From contig CABIZB010000001.1 in the NCBI GenBank assembly GCA_902363145.1, positions 434,001 to 498,000 of the forward strand: 64,000 nucleotides of DNA, written 5' to 3'. Made by a program: the position numbers and the translations under genes. Positions 21,325-29,773 of this stretch are shown in pieces. The stretch's first letter is position 1, and the number at the start of each line of letters is the position of its first letter. The stretch is from Oscillospiraceae bacterium (lineage in GTDB: Bacteria; Bacillota; Clostridia; Oscillospirales; Ruminococcaceae). The notes under the pieces were generated by a model that was not told the DNA's origin, searched no databases, and saw only the letters and a list, made by a program, of their open reading frames with translations.

Positions 21325-22563
21325 ATGAATGCGTCAAAAAGAAATGAAGCCATAGCAATATTAAAAAGACTATTTTCGACAAAGCTTAACGTGTGCCAAG
21401 ATATTTATTCCGCCGAGCTTATAGATACCGGCAAAATGACATGGGGAGAACTTGGCCCTCTTATGTCTAATCCCGACTTGGAAAACGTATCAGATATTGT
21501 GCTGTGTTGGCTGTATGAAGCTGTGTCGAAACACAGTGCTGCACTAAAAATTCCTGATGTTTCACATTTTTTTACCGCCTCGGAAATCACCGAGGCTAAT
21601 TCCGCTTATATCAAAAGAAGCTATTCTAAATTGCCAATAGCATTTCCGATACTGGCAAGACTTACAGACAATGATAATTATCTGACAGCGTTATCCATAC
21701 AGGATATTGCGAATCTGAAATCTGTTGGCATTATACAGTGGAAAGAAGGAATGCAAAGAGAAACTGTCATTACCAAGCTTTCCGATAATGACTTTATAAG
21801 CCATATCAAATATGATGACAACCGTGCCAGAGCAATCGGAAAGTCTATGAGCGACGGAACATTCTTTCCCAATTCTCTTCGTTGGCATATCGTGGCGGAC
21901 GAATCTGACTATGAGGTAAAAGATGATAGAGTTATATTGAAATCAGGTTATATTGCCGAGATTGATGGTCAGCATCGAGATAAAGGCAGCGAGTATGCTC
22001 TTATGAATAATCCAAATATCATAATGACTATGCCCATTGTTCTGACAATAGGCTCTCGTGCGACTGCTCAGAGAATCATCAATCAAGACGAAGAACGTGC
22101 CCCCATCAATAAGAGTGTAGTGGCTCAATACAAATATACTATGGGAAACAATGTTCTGAAAAAGATTATTGGCAGCGGTGAGCTTGATGGTATTTACAAA
22201 TTCTGTGATACTCAGCAAGGAATTCAGGTCGGTCAGGGCTTTATTCTTAAATCGGATTTTGCGGCTGCTATTGATAAGCATTATTCTGCAAGAACGGCCA
22301 AGGAACAGAGCAAAGTTGCAGAATGGCTTATTGAATTTTTTAATGAACTTGCAAATATCAATTATGATGCGTTTGTAGGTTATAAAAAGAGTGTCTCTGC
22401 CAAAAATTCTGTATTCCCGATCTATGTTTATTTAAGCAGTAAACTTCAGAATCGCTTAGATTGGGAAGATGAACTTGCTGCTGTTTTCCCTAAATTGGAT
22501 TTTTTAAATTTAAAAAAGAGTATAGAAATAATCAATGAAGAAATGGGGGAGAAGAATGTATAA
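21325..22563 (+). CDS. DGQHR-domain protein
   Basis: 412 aa, ATG after TGGAGTGTGATAAT (ATG at 21310 possible). The hallmark AEIDGQHRDKG (about 212-222) and later INQDEERAPINKSV match DGQHR/DndB-type proteins, known from DNA-modification and mobile-element contexts; biochemical role not settled. Overlaps the next gene. Preceded by its own consensus promoter. Confidence 0.75.
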   Translation: MNASKRNEAIAILKRLFSTKLNVCQDIYSAELIDTGKMTWGELGPLMSNPDLENVSDIVLCWLYEAVSKHSAALKIPDVSHFFTASEITEANSAYIKRSYSKLPIAFPILARLTDNDNYLTALSIQDIANLKSVGIIQWKEGMQRETVITKLSDNDFISHIKYDDNRARAIGKSMSDGTFFPNSLRWHIVADESDYEVKDDRVILKSGYIAEIDGQHRDKGSEYALMNNPNIIMTMPIVLTIGSRATAQRIINQDEERAPINKSVVAQYKYTMGNNVLKKIIGSGELDGIYKFCDTQQGIQVGQGFILKSDFAAAIDKHYSARTAKEQSKVAEWLIEFFNELANINYDAFVGYKKSVSAKNSVFPIYVYLSSKLQNRLDWEDELAAVFPKLDFLNLKKSIEIINEEMGEKNV

Positions 22564-23494
22564 CGAGGAAAAAAAGTTAGAATTTTTGGCAAGCATGAAA
22601 GAAGGAAACTATACGGACATGTCTTGCAATACCTATATGTATAAGTTTGAAAAGTTTTCCGATACCGAAGAACTTTTAAAAAAGGACTTGTATAATTTCA
22701 ATTATAACGATTTTAAACTTTTGTTTGAGAGAAATAAAATCATTAACATTAATACCATACTTAACTGCAAAAGTATTATAAATAAGTATATAGAATGGGC
22801 AACCAAGATGGGATATTGTTCAAACGATACCGTAAATGAGCTAAAAAGAGTTATAAGCGAAGATATAAATCCACGATGGAAAATTATGACTGAAATGTTT
22901 GCGGACGAAAATGACTTGTTGGATTGTATCAGAAGCGTTATGATGGAGCAAGATTCCTCCATGATAATTTGGTATCAGACTTTTTATGGTTTGTACTGGA
23001 ATGGATTATGCAATACCGAAATTTATAATCTGAAAAAATCAGATGTGCGGGGCAATCGTATAAAAGTCGGAGACGATATTATTATAGTGTCAGATCGTTT
23101 CGCTGAAATAATTGATGAGTATAAGGACATGGATAGTGTCGTAATAAACGATAGCGTTATGCCATTTACCCAGTCCGTTTATTTGATAAGAGCTAAAAAT
23201 AAGAAGAATTCTCTCGGTAAAATCAACGATAATTTTCATTCTCAGCGCAGAAGAGCATGGGATAGAATGGAGGTTGATATTGATAATAAGTATTATGGTA
23301 AAGTTCTCGTCCCCACTTGGATAATGAGATCCGGTAATTTTTATCGTGCATATCTCGACGAACAGAAAGGAAAGGAGATCACATCAAACAATATATCGGA
23401 TTATTTTAGAGTGTTTGCTATTTCAAATCAGAAAAAAATTGGTTATAGCACATATCGTGATTATCAGAATTGGAAAAACGTTTTCTATAAATGA
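22556..23494 (+). CDS. Degenerate tyrosine-recombinase-like protein
   Basis: 312 aa, ATG at 22556 within the last codons of the DGQHR gene, after GGGGGAGAAGA. Layout mimics a phage integrase: core-binding-like helices, then FYGLYWNGLCNTEIYNLKKSDV where an integrase would have GLRxxEL, and a PTWIMRSGNFYRAY segment replacing HxLRH, and late Tyr residues. The usual catalytic Arg and His positions are not conserved, so catalysis is doubtful. Could be a DNA-binding relic. Confidence 0.6.
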   Translation: MYNEEKKLEFLASMKEGNYTDMSCNTYMYKFEKFSDTEELLKKDLYNFNYNDFKLLFERNKIININTILNCKSIINKYIEWATKMGYCSNDTVNELKRVISEDINPRWKIMTEMFADENDLLDCIRSVMMEQDSSMIIWYQTFYGLYWNGLCNTEIYNLKKSDVRGNRIKVGDDIIIVSDRFAEIIDEYKDMDSVVINDSVMPFTQSVYLIRAKNKKNSLGKINDNFHSQRRRAWDRMEVDIDNKYYGKVLVPTWIMRSGNFYRAYLDEQKGKEITSNNISDYFRVFAISNQKKIGYSTYRDYQNWKNVFYK

Positions 23495-23498
23495 TCCG

Positions 23499-23532
23499 CT
23501 GCCTTATGTAAGGCAGTACATAAAAATTTTTA
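23499..23532 (+). terminator. Rho-independent-type terminator
   Basis: CTGCCTTA-TG-TAAGGCAG (23499-23516) then an A/T stretch ending in a run of T at 23527-23531. The T run is about 10 bases from the stem, so it is imperfect. Lies just after the recombinase-like gene. Confidence 0.6.
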
Positions 23533-23549
23533 GCAACATCCACAATCGC

Positions 23550-23578
23550 TTGACAAGTTTAAACTCATCTGATATAAT
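23550..23578 (+). promoter_or_regulatory. SigA-type consensus promoter of tRNA region
   Basis: TTGACA (23550-23555), 17-base spacer, TATAAT (23573-23578). Preceded by ACATCCACAATCG, the same upstream element as at the 47496 promoter. It points to the tRNA/23949 gene block. A GAAA-tetraloop hairpin AACGGTTCA/TGAGCCGTT follows at about 23600. Confidence 0.85.
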
Positions 23579-23798
23579 ATAAATACAGTCAAGGGAGAAC
23601 GGTTCAGAAATGAGCCGTTATTCCAAGAAGTCCAAAACATATTGGATATAATGAACATTCTTTCATCAACTCTTGATGGGGCTGCTGGGTGGAATATCGG
23701 AGATGTTATTTAACCCGTAACCGTAAGTTACAAAAATGTTCATAATCATATTTTTGTCAGGTATAAATTGTAAAATCAAAGTATGAAAAATTATGAGT
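23579..23798 (+). other. Non-coding leader with hairpin
   Basis: No gene fits. Visible: the 9-bp hairpin AACGGTTCA-GAAA-TGAGCCGTT, and a CATATTGGATAT copy at 23638. A likely transcribed leader between the promoter and the first tRNA. Confidence 0.5.
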
Positions 23799-23873
23799 CA
23801 TTAGCTCAGTCGGTAGAGCAGTAGTCTTTTAAACTATTGGTCTGGGGTTCAAATCCCCAATGGCTCACCAAAT
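23798..23873 (+). tRNA. tRNA-Lys (TTT)
   Basis: Acceptor GAGTCAT/ATGGCTC, D arm AGCTCAGTCGGTAGAGC, anticodon stem GTAGT/ACTAT with loop CTTTTAA (anticodon TTT), T arm GGTTCAAATCC, encoded CCA. Coordinates from acceptor to CCA are good to a base or two. Confidence 0.92.
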
Positions 23874-23948
23874 ATATATTTTCGCTATTATTTATCAATG
23901 CGAAAACATATTGGATATTTTACATTTAAAAATTAAGGAGGAGTCATC

Positions 23949-24605
23949 ATGACCAACGAAAAAATGACCATCACAAAGGCACTTTCCGAGCTGAAGGTGC
24001 TCAACAACAGAATCACAGCAGAGATTCGCAGTGCGACATTCTGTAACGTAAGCAAGCATACTATGCGAACCCTGAATGGTAAGAACATCTCTGACGTAAG
24101 AGCAGAAATGCAGGGTAACTACGACAAAATAGTTGCTCTTATCAACAGGAATAATGCCATTAAGAAGGCGGTAAATAAGGCAAACGCCTCCACAATCGTA
24201 TCTATCAGTGGCGAACAGATGACTGTCGCCGAAGCTATTTATATGAAGCAGACGGGTATTGATTATATGAAGGCTTTGCTCAATACCATGACAACTCAAT
24301 ATACAAATACGCAGAGCCTGCTCCAGAATAATAATGGAGAAAAATTAACAAGGGCTTGTGAGGCCTATATCGTTAGCCTTTATGGAACAAACAGCAGCAA
24401 TAACACTATTTCCAGCGAAATGGTGGAGACTATAAATGCGGCGAGAGCAAAGTACATCGATGAAAATACTTTTGATCTTATTGAGGGCATTGACACAAAG
24501 AAGGCAATCGAAGACCTGAAGAATAAGATCGACGCTTTCGAAGCTGAGGTGGACGCAGCCATTACAGTGGCAAATGCAACCACCGAAATCGAAATTAACT
24601 ACTGA
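23949..24605 (+). CDS. Coiled-coil protein, unknown
   Basis: 218 aa, RBS AAGGAGGAG. Begins MTITKALSELKVLNNRITAEI and is helical throughout, with KALLNTMTTQY and IDAFEAEVDAAITVANATT. Two long helices and an Asn/Ser-rich loop between them suggest a coiled-coil or four-helix protein. Sits between tRNA genes. A DIP1984/septicolysin-type resemblance is possible but unproven. Confidence 0.7.
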   Translation: MTNEKMTITKALSELKVLNNRITAEIRSATFCNVSKHTMRTLNGKNISDVRAEMQGNYDKIVALINRNNAIKKAVNKANASTIVSISGEQMTVAEAIYMKQTGIDYMKALLNTMTTQYTNTQSLLQNNNGEKLTRACEAYIVSLYGTNSSNNTISSEMVETINAARAKYIDENTFDLIEGIDTKKAIEDLKNKIDAFEAEVDAAITVANATTEIEINY

Positions 24606-25069
24606 TTAAGCTGATTATCCATCGTCAACCGAAAACACTTAACTGGTTTCAACTGAACATCAACAGTCTAAAATGATGAACAAAACAATTTGAAACTGTA
24701 AAAGCTTCCAAATGCTAAAGATATTAAGAATATCGAGTATCTACGATGTTTTCGGGCAGAGTTTAAAGTCCGAATAATAGCTGAAAGTTTAAAATTCAAA
24801 GCTTAATTGTTTTAAACATTAAAGTTCAGAATTTATAGTAGCAAACGTGCGTACTTGATGGCAGACTTGCTGCACTTCAAAGTTCAAATTGTAAATTGTA
24901 AATCATAGAGTTCATAGAAATCCCCGATATAGGTTAAAGCGGCGAATCCATCGGCTGTGTGTGATCCTCGGGGCTGGTTGATGGTGGATAAACATTTATA
25001 TACCCCCTACGATGGCAAGCTCCTCTTAGCGTTGAAGATCTCATGTGCAGTACGTCAAGCTGCACGAAT
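24606..25069 (+). other. Non-coding AT-rich region with repeats
   Basis: No gene fits. Short A/T-rich repeats of the form AAAGTTCARA (two copies, about 24824 and 24875) and GTTTAAAGTCC/GTTTAAAATTC occur. A CCCCGA...TCGGGG stem (24921-24976) and GTGCAG-TACGTCAA-GCTGCAC (25044-25063) are hairpins. No conserved P3 hairpin of the 10-12 kb array. Confidence 0.5.
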
Positions 25070-25165
25070 GCAACAATAAGCCTAATTTGGTAAGGCAGGA
25101 GGTTGCTAACCTCTGAGTAATCATCGTATGATGGTGTTCGAGTTCGAGTCTCGGTTGTTGCGCCA
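25070..25165 (+). tRNA. tRNA-Ser (GCT)
   Basis: Acceptor GCAACAA/TTGTTGC, anticodon stem GGAGG/CCTCT with loop TTGCTAA (anticodon GCT), a long variable arm and T arm GAGTTCGAGTCTC, encoded CCA. Class II body as expected for Ser. Confidence 0.88.
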
Positions 25166-25248
25166 ACGGAATTAGTGTAGTTAAAAAAAATAAATAATTG
25201 GTAAAATGAAATCTGAAGCGAACCACTGTGCAAGTACCTTTATTCATG

Positions 25249-25335
25249 AGATTGGGAAAAGTAGTAGCAAAGAGCCAATTACATAACGCCGGTCTTCCAC
25301 CCCGGAATTGTTGGTTATACTCCAATCACTAAATC
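25249..25335 (+). pseudogene. Degenerate tRNA-Gly (TCC)-like sequence
   Basis: An anticodon-like stem CCGG/CCGG with loop CTTCCAC (TCC) and a T-arm-like TTGG-TTATACT-CCAA are visible, and GAGATTG could pair with CAATCAC, but the D arm is too long and the T loop lacks TTC. Probably a decayed tRNA. Confidence 0.3.
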
Positions 25336-25355
25336 CTTTTTTATTTATTATTTGA

Positions 25356-25431
25356 TGGGATATCGCCAAGAGGGAAGGCAGTAGATTTTGACTCTACCAT
25401 TCCGTGTGTTCGAATCACACTATCCCAACCA
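25356..25431 (+). tRNA. tRNA-Gln (TTG)
   Basis: Acceptor TGGGATA/TATCCCA, anticodon stem GTAGA/TCTAC with loop TTTTGAC (anticodon TTG), T arm GTGTTCGAATCAC, encoded CCA. Confidence 0.92.
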
Positions 25432-25432
25432 A

Positions 25433-25509
25433 TATCCATACCCTCTTAGTCAAGGAGTTAAGACGTCGTTAAAACGAAGGCATTGGGTGCAAATCCCGTA
25501 GATGGATAT
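25433..25509 (+). pseudogene. tRNA-Glu-like sequence with collapsed anticodon arm
   Basis: TATCCAT/ATGGATA acceptor, a D arm GTCAAGGAGTTAAGAC like that of tRNA-Glu, and a T arm GGG-TGCAAAT-CCC. The anticodon region is reduced to TCGT-TAAA-ACGA, too short to be a decoding loop, and no CCA is encoded. Confidence 0.5.
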
Positions 25510-26177
25510 GGATACAACAATAAAGCACCCTACACCTTAACATAATCTCGGAGCAGTACGCATAATCGAAGGTCAGTCAGGGTGCACATATGAGCCGTTG
25601 CTTGGGGTAAGTACCCGAGCGGCTCACCAATGATACCGATAAGCAGATGCAGACTGAAGCTTGTAGGTGAAAACTCAGTGGCCAAGGTCATCTGTGCTGT
25701 ATAACAGATGATAACAAGGGTAAACGTGGCGGAGATTATCTTAGTGTCACCCTTGTAACTGTAAAATCCACATCAGCTTGCGGTATGGCGATATAGCTGT
25801 CTGAGTGGTTGAGGTTCGGACATTACCGATTCCGATATAAGACCGCACGGGTGCTCCGCTGCCCATTATGATTTAAATGCGGCCTTTAGCTCCTGATGAG
25901 ATCAAGACCCTGACGAGGGGTAGATCGGGCAAGTTTAAATACAGCCTCGGCTTATTGGAGACGCCTACGGGTGCAGAAGCCAGAACTCACAAGATAACGT
26001 TAAAACAGAAATGTGAAAAACAGGTTTTGCAGGGGTTCCTTAATACCGCTGTATAGGGGTGTGATGGGCAAGGATCCAGCTCGTTGCGCAACATAAGAAA
26101 TGTTGTCACGCCGTAAGACCCGAATCGGCAGATGTCGAAGCTGGACATCGTGGCAGCCCGGAAAGACGGGCACATAA
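25510..26177 (+). other. Non-coding region with tRNA-like hairpins
   Basis: No gene fits. A mini-helix GAGCCGTT...AGCGGCTC ending in ACCA (about 25587-25629) looks like an acceptor/T-arm module without D and anticodon arms. Further stems: ACAAGGGT/ACCCTTGT (25712-25757), GCGGT/ACCGC (25781-25848), GCCCG-GAAAGA-CGGGC (26156-26171). Consistent with decayed tRNAs or small structured RNAs. Confidence 0.4.
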
Positions 26178-26254
26178 CTCCCAGTAGTCCAGAGGCAGGA
26201 GACAAGGGACTTAAAATCCCTACAGGATGGGTTCGAATCCCATCTGGGAGACCA
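26178..26254 (+). tRNA. tRNA with TAA anticodon, short variable arm
   Basis: Acceptor CTCCCAG/CTGGGAG, anticodon stem AGGGA/TCCCT with loop CTTAAAA (anticodon TAA, Leu), T arm ATGGGTTCGAATCCCAT, encoded CCA. The variable arm is only about 5 bases, whereas Leu tRNAs normally have a long one, so its charging identity is uncertain. Confidence 0.85.
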
Positions 26255-26258
26255 ACAT

Positions 26259-26341
26259 GCGGGTGTGGTGAAACTGGCAGACACGATAGACTTAGGATCT
26301 ATTGCGCAAGCGTGCAGGTTCAAGTCCTGTCACCCGCACCA
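26259..26341 (+). tRNA. tRNA-Leu (TAG)
   Basis: Acceptor GCGGGTG/CACCCGC, anticodon stem ATAGA/TCTAT with loop CTTAGGA (anticodon TAG, reads CUA/CUN), class II variable arm TGCGCAAGCGT, T arm AGGTTCAAGTCCT, encoded CCA. Confidence 0.93.
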
Positions 26342-26388
26342 GATGTTAATAATAGCTAACGTCAGTTGCTATATTATTAACGAAATAT

Positions 26389-26473
26389 GCGAGAGTGCTG
26401 GAATAGGCAGACAGAGCAGTCTCAAAAACTGCTGCAGGAATGCGTGTGGGTTCGAAGCCCATCTCTCGTACCA
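26389..26473 (+). tRNA. tRNA-Leu (CAA)
   Basis: Acceptor GCGAGAG/CTCTCGT, anticodon stem GCAGT/ACTGC with loop CTCAAAA (anticodon CAA), long variable arm, T arm GGGTTCGAAGCCC, encoded CCA. Confidence 0.92.
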
Positions 26474-26617
26474 AAATAGCGTAGAAATATTGGATATGGA
26501 GGTTATTGCAATGTTAAAACTTGAAATAAAATAAACCAGCCGCAATCCCATTGGCTTTAGACGATGGGTTAAGCTCGCTGTGATATAACAGTGATGTAGA
26601 AAGGCGGTAACAAACCA

Positions 26618-27727
26618 ATGTTTAAATCATTCAAATATAGGCTTTATCCAAATAAAACACAAGAAATACAAATTCAGAAAACATTCGGTTGTTGTAGATT
26701 TGTTTATAATCAGACGCTTGCTTATAGGAAAAATCTTTATGAAGCAGAAAAGAAATCTATAAACAAGATAGGTTGTAACAACTATGTTAATCAAGTTCTT
26801 AAAAAAGAATATGAATGGCTTAAAGAGGTAGACAAATTTGCTCTTACTAATTCTGTTTATAATATGGATAGCGCATATCAGAAATTTTTCAAAGAACATT
26901 CTGGTTATCCTAAATTCAAAAGTAAGAAGAATAATCATAAATCTTATTCTACTAACAGTACAAACAACAACATAGAGGTTGATTTCGAGAAGAACAGAAT
27001 TAAGCTTCCAAAACTTAAATGGGTAAAAGCAAAAGTTCATAGAGTATTTGTTGGTATAATTAAATCTGCAACTTTATCTCAAACGCCAAGTGGCAAGTAT
27101 TTTATTTCTATTCTTGTAAATTGTGAGAATTTTCAGATGAAGTCTACTGGTGCTATGGTTGGTATTGATTTAGGTATCAAGGATTTAGTCATCACATCTG
27201 ATGGTGAAAAGTTTGAAAACTCCAAAACTCTTTACAAGTATGAAAAGAAACTTGCAAAGGAGCAAAGAAAACTTGCTAAAAAGACAAAGGGTAGCAATAA
27301 TAGGAACAAACAGCGTATTAAAGTCGCAAGACTGTATGAGAAGATAACAAATATCCGTGTTGATAATTTGCATAAAATTTCTCACAAACTAATTCAGGAA
27401 AACCAACTGATAGTGAGTGAGGACTTAAAAATTAGCAATATGGTTAAAAATCATAATCTTGCAAAGAGTATTTCTGATTGTAGTTGGTATGAACTTACAA
27501 GGCAGTTACAGTACAAGGTTCACTGGAATGGTAGACAGTATATCAAGATTGATACTTACTTTCCAAGTAGTCAGACTTGTAGTGTATGTGGGTATATTAA
27601 TAAGGAAACTAAGGATTTATCTGTAAGAGAGTGGACTTGTCCTTGTTGTAATACACGTCACGACAGAGATATAAACGCTGCTATAAATATTTTGTATGAA
27701 GGATTAAGGCTGATTAAATCAGCCTAA
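26618..27727 (+). CDS. tnpB: TnpB RNA-guided nuclease
   Basis: 369 aa. [21 protein letters not shown] and [14 protein letters not shown] are typical of TnpB. The RuvC residues are intact: GIDLGIKDL (Asp), SEDLKISNM (Glu) and [11 protein letters not shown] (Asp), with a zinc finger CSVCGY...CPCC before the last. Transposon-encoded TnpB is an RNA-guided DNA endonuclease that cuts at sites next to a short TAM. It is flanked by the element's two hairpins and its own omega-RNA region downstream. Confidence 0.9.
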   Translation: MFKSFKYRLYPNKTQEIQIQKTFGCCRFVYNQTLAYRKNLYEAEKKSINKIGCNNYVNQVLKKEYEWLKEVDKFALTNSVYNMDSAYQKFFKEHSGYPKFKSKKNNHKSYSTNSTNNNIEVDFEKNRIKLPKLKWVKAKVHRVFVGIIKSATLSQTPSGKYFISILVNCENFQMKSTGAMVGIDLGIKDLVITSDGEKFENSKTLYKYEKKLAKEQRKLAKKTKGSNNRNKQRIKVARLYEKITNIRVDNLHKISHKLIQENQLIVSEDLKISNMVKNHNLAKSISDCSWYELTRQLQYKVHWNGRQYIKIDTYFPSSQTCSVCGYINKETKDLSVREWTCPCCNTRHDRDINAAINILYEGLRLIKSA

Positions 27728-27836
27728 ATAATAATGTAGTACGGTAGGAACTATCGGAATTTACGCTTGTGAAGTTAGTAGGTTACGAGGACGATGAAGC
27801 AAGAAGCCGACTGGCTTTAGACGGTCGGTAGTTCAC
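27728..27836 (+). ncRNA. Predicted omega-RNA 3' scaffold of TnpB
   Basis: The region after the TnpB stop ends in the hairpin CCGAC...GTCGG and GTAGTTCAC, the boundary normally found in TnpB omega-RNA. The guide would be the following flank (from 27837). The 5' limit is not visible and may lie inside tnpB. Confidence 0.6.
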
Positions 27837-28068
27837 AAGCAGTATTCAATTCTGTTTGATTGGGTCGGAGACTGCGATGAAGTCAACTGTGCCCAGAGTT
27901 CATCGTTCACCCATAGTGGCGATTTACATATACAAATCAAATCATAAGGAGAGATGGTTGTGGAATCCATCAAGGTAATCTTTTACAGTATTTGCCGTAC
28001 AGCTGTTTAATTCTTTTGGCTGTGCGGCTAAAATTGACCCTAAAACACATTAGAAAGGATAATTATAA
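27837..28068 (+). other. Non-coding spacer with hairpins
   Basis: No gene fits. CGATGAA/TTCATCG at 27877 region and GCCGTACAGC/GCTGTGCGGC at about 27994-28029 are stems, then the ribosome site of the next gene (AGAAAGGATAA). Possibly a transcript end plus promoter area; no clear promoter seen. Confidence 0.4.
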
Positions 28069-28377
28069 ATGACAAATAATTATAATGCTTCAAATTATGC
28101 CAAAGGCTCCGATGGCGCAAAGCTGAATGACGAAAATCTTAAGGAAATGAATGCTTCCGGTAAGTGTAATACTTGTAAATATTTTCAGTTCAGAGGTTAC
28201 AAATGTACGAAGAAGACTGAGGAAGGCAATTTTGTTCGTTCTGCCATGATGCCAATTACATATACCGAAACAACTTCAAAGGGCAATTTTATCAACGTGT
28301 TAAAGCCCTCTTCTTGTAAGGATTATGAGAGTAAGGGTAAGCGCAAGATTGAAAAGACTGAGGAGGCGGCCGAATGA
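28069..28377 (+). CDS. Small Cys-containing protein heading NAD operon
   Basis: 102 aa after GAAAGGATAA. CNTCKYF and a later YKCTKK, CKDYE suggest a 4-Cys zinc or disulphide-like site. Overlaps the nicotinamidase start by ATGA, so it is part of the salvage operon. Function unknown. Confidence 0.7.
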   Translation: MTNNYNASNYAKGSDGAKLNDENLKEMNASGKCNTCKYFQFRGYKCTKKTEEGNFVRSAMMPITYTETTSKGNFINVLKPSSCKDYESKGKRKIEKTEEAAE

Positions 28378-28946
28378 AACTTCTCGTAGTGGTTGATATG
28401 CAGAATGACTTTATCGATGGGTCTCTCGGTTCTGATGCAGCACAGGCAATCGTTCCTAATGTAGTTGAAAAAATCAAATCTGCTGATAAAAACACGGCAA
28501 TTTTATTCACAAAAGATACTCATTATAACGATTATGCTGAAACTCTTGAGGGGAGAAAACTTCCTGTTCAGCACTGTCTCGCTCGTTCTTTCGGCTGGAT
28601 GATAAATGATGATGTCGCCGACGCATGGTATCACTCCAATACATATGCAATATTGGAGCCCGAAGTCAGAGAAGGGAACATCGTTCTTAAGAACACATTT
28701 GGCAGTACACAGCTTATGAGTTTACTTATTCGTGAAGGTAAAATGTTCGACGAAATTGAATTTATCGGGCTGGACACCGATATCTGTGTTGTATCCAACG
28801 CTCTTATGGCAAGAGCTGCACTTCCCGATATGCCAATCATTGTTGACGCCTCCTGCTGCGCCGGTTCAACACCCGAAAAGCATAAGGCAGCGCTCGAAGT
28901 TATGAAGAGCTGCCAGATCGATATCATAAACGAGAGCGAGGTGTAA
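28374..28946 (+). CDS. pncA: Nicotinamidase (PncA-type isochorismatase fold)
   Basis: 190 aa. VVDMQNDFIDGSLG supplies the catalytic Asp, FTKDTHYNDY the Lys region, and DICVVSNALMARA the catalytic Cys (about 138). It would convert nicotinamide to nicotinate. First enzyme of the NAD operon, with PRPP synthetase, NAMPT and NAD synthetase downstream. Translation coupled to the neighbour by ATGA. Confidence 0.85.
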   Translation: MKLLVVVDMQNDFIDGSLGSDAAQAIVPNVVEKIKSADKNTAILFTKDTHYNDYAETLEGRKLPVQHCLARSFGWMINDDVADAWYHSNTYAILEPEVREGNIVLKNTFGSTQLMSLLIREGKMFDEIEFIGLDTDICVVSNALMARAALPDMPIIVDASCCAGSTPEKHKAALEVMKSCQIDIINESEV

Positions 28947-28948
28947 CT

Positions 28949-29773
28949 ATGGTTTACATAAATAGTGCACCCTTTGGGGATAAAAGTTTCCCTAATGGTG
29001 AAACCATTTTTGATATGGGGACTTATTATGTTAAGGATGCAGTAAATGAAATCAAGCTTGTATATGAATCGGACGCTGATATCTTTAAGCTCATTGTGGC
29101 CAAGAAGTGTCTTGATGAACAGTCAAAGGAAAACAGAGTTGATTACGGTTGGGATGAAGCAATCATAACTCTGACCATTGCATATATGCCATATTCAAGA
29201 ATGGATAGGCAGATGTCTTCAATGGCGTTCAGCCTCAGATATGTTGCCGATATCATCAATTCTCTTAATTTTGATTCGGTAACAATACTTACACCTCACT
29301 CCAATGTAACTCCGGCACTTATTAACAATGTCAGAACCATATACGATATCGGCGTTAATGAGGCATATAAATACAGTTCCCCCGATTACGTATTCTATCC
29401 CGACAACGGAGCCTGCAAGTCGTTTGGAGAACATCTCAAATATACTAATTACTTTTACGGTAACAAGAAGCGTGAGCTTTCAACCGGAAAGATTGAAAAG
29501 TATGAGCTGGTTAATGCCCCCGATATTAAGGACAAAAACATTCTGATAATCGATGACCTTTGTGTTAAGGGCGGCACATTTATTCTTGCAGCTCAGGCTC
29601 TTAAAGCGGCAGGTGCAGCCAAGGTAGATTTGTTTGTAACTCATCTTGAAAAGGCTGTGTATGAAGGAATACTGCTCACGACAGACTGGATTGATCATAT
29701 CTATACAGTCAATACACTGGAAATCCCCATTGAAAACGACAAAATAACAGAAATAAGAGGTAATTTCATATGA
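28949..29773 (+). CDS. prs: Ribose-phosphate pyrophosphokinase-like (PRPP synthetase)
   Basis: 274 aa. N-terminal FPNGETIF and MPYSRMDRQ match Prs-type enzymes, and the PRPP-binding motif LIIDDLCVKGGTF is at about 199-211. Would supply PRPP for the NAMPT step encoded next. Overlap with NAMPT by ATGA. Some phages use a similar protein (Adps) on ADP-ribose; sequence alone does not separate the two. Confidence 0.82.
   Translation: MVYINSAPFGDKSFPNGETIFDMGTYYVKDAVNEIKLVYESDADIFKLIVAKKCLDEQSKENRVDYGWDEAIITLTIAYMPYSRMDRQMSSMAFSLRYVADIINSLNFDSVTILTPHSNVTPALINNVRTIYDIGVNEAYKYSSPDYVFYPDNGACKSFGEHLKYTNYFYGNKKRELSTGKIEKYELVNAPDIKDKNILIIDDLCVKGGTFILAAQALKAAGAAKVDLFVTHLEKAVYEGILLTTDWIDHIYTVNTLEIPIENDKITEIRGNFI

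Larger units (their letters stand above)
26541..27836 (+). mobile_element. TnpB-only IS605/IS1341-type element
   Basis: Left hairpin CCCAT-TGGCTTTAGACG-ATGGG (26547-26568) and right hairpin CCGAC-TGGCTTTAGAC-GGTCGG (27808-27829) share GGCTTTAGACGRT, and the right end finishes GTAGTTCAC (27828-27836), as in IS200/IS605 elements. It encodes only TnpB; no TnpA transposase is present, so it would move only if TnpA acts in trans. The omega-RNA is expected in the 3' end, with the guide just past TTCAC. Confidence 0.82.

Noticed and set aside
22556..23494. Active phage integrase
   Set aside because: Catalytic Arg and His motif positions are not conserved, so it is called recombinase-like only.
25781..25870. 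tRNA-Ser-like gene
   Set aside because: GCGGTAT and a GTCTGAGTGGTTGAGG stretch look like part of a class II tRNA, but no coherent acceptor/anticodon pair or T arm can be built.
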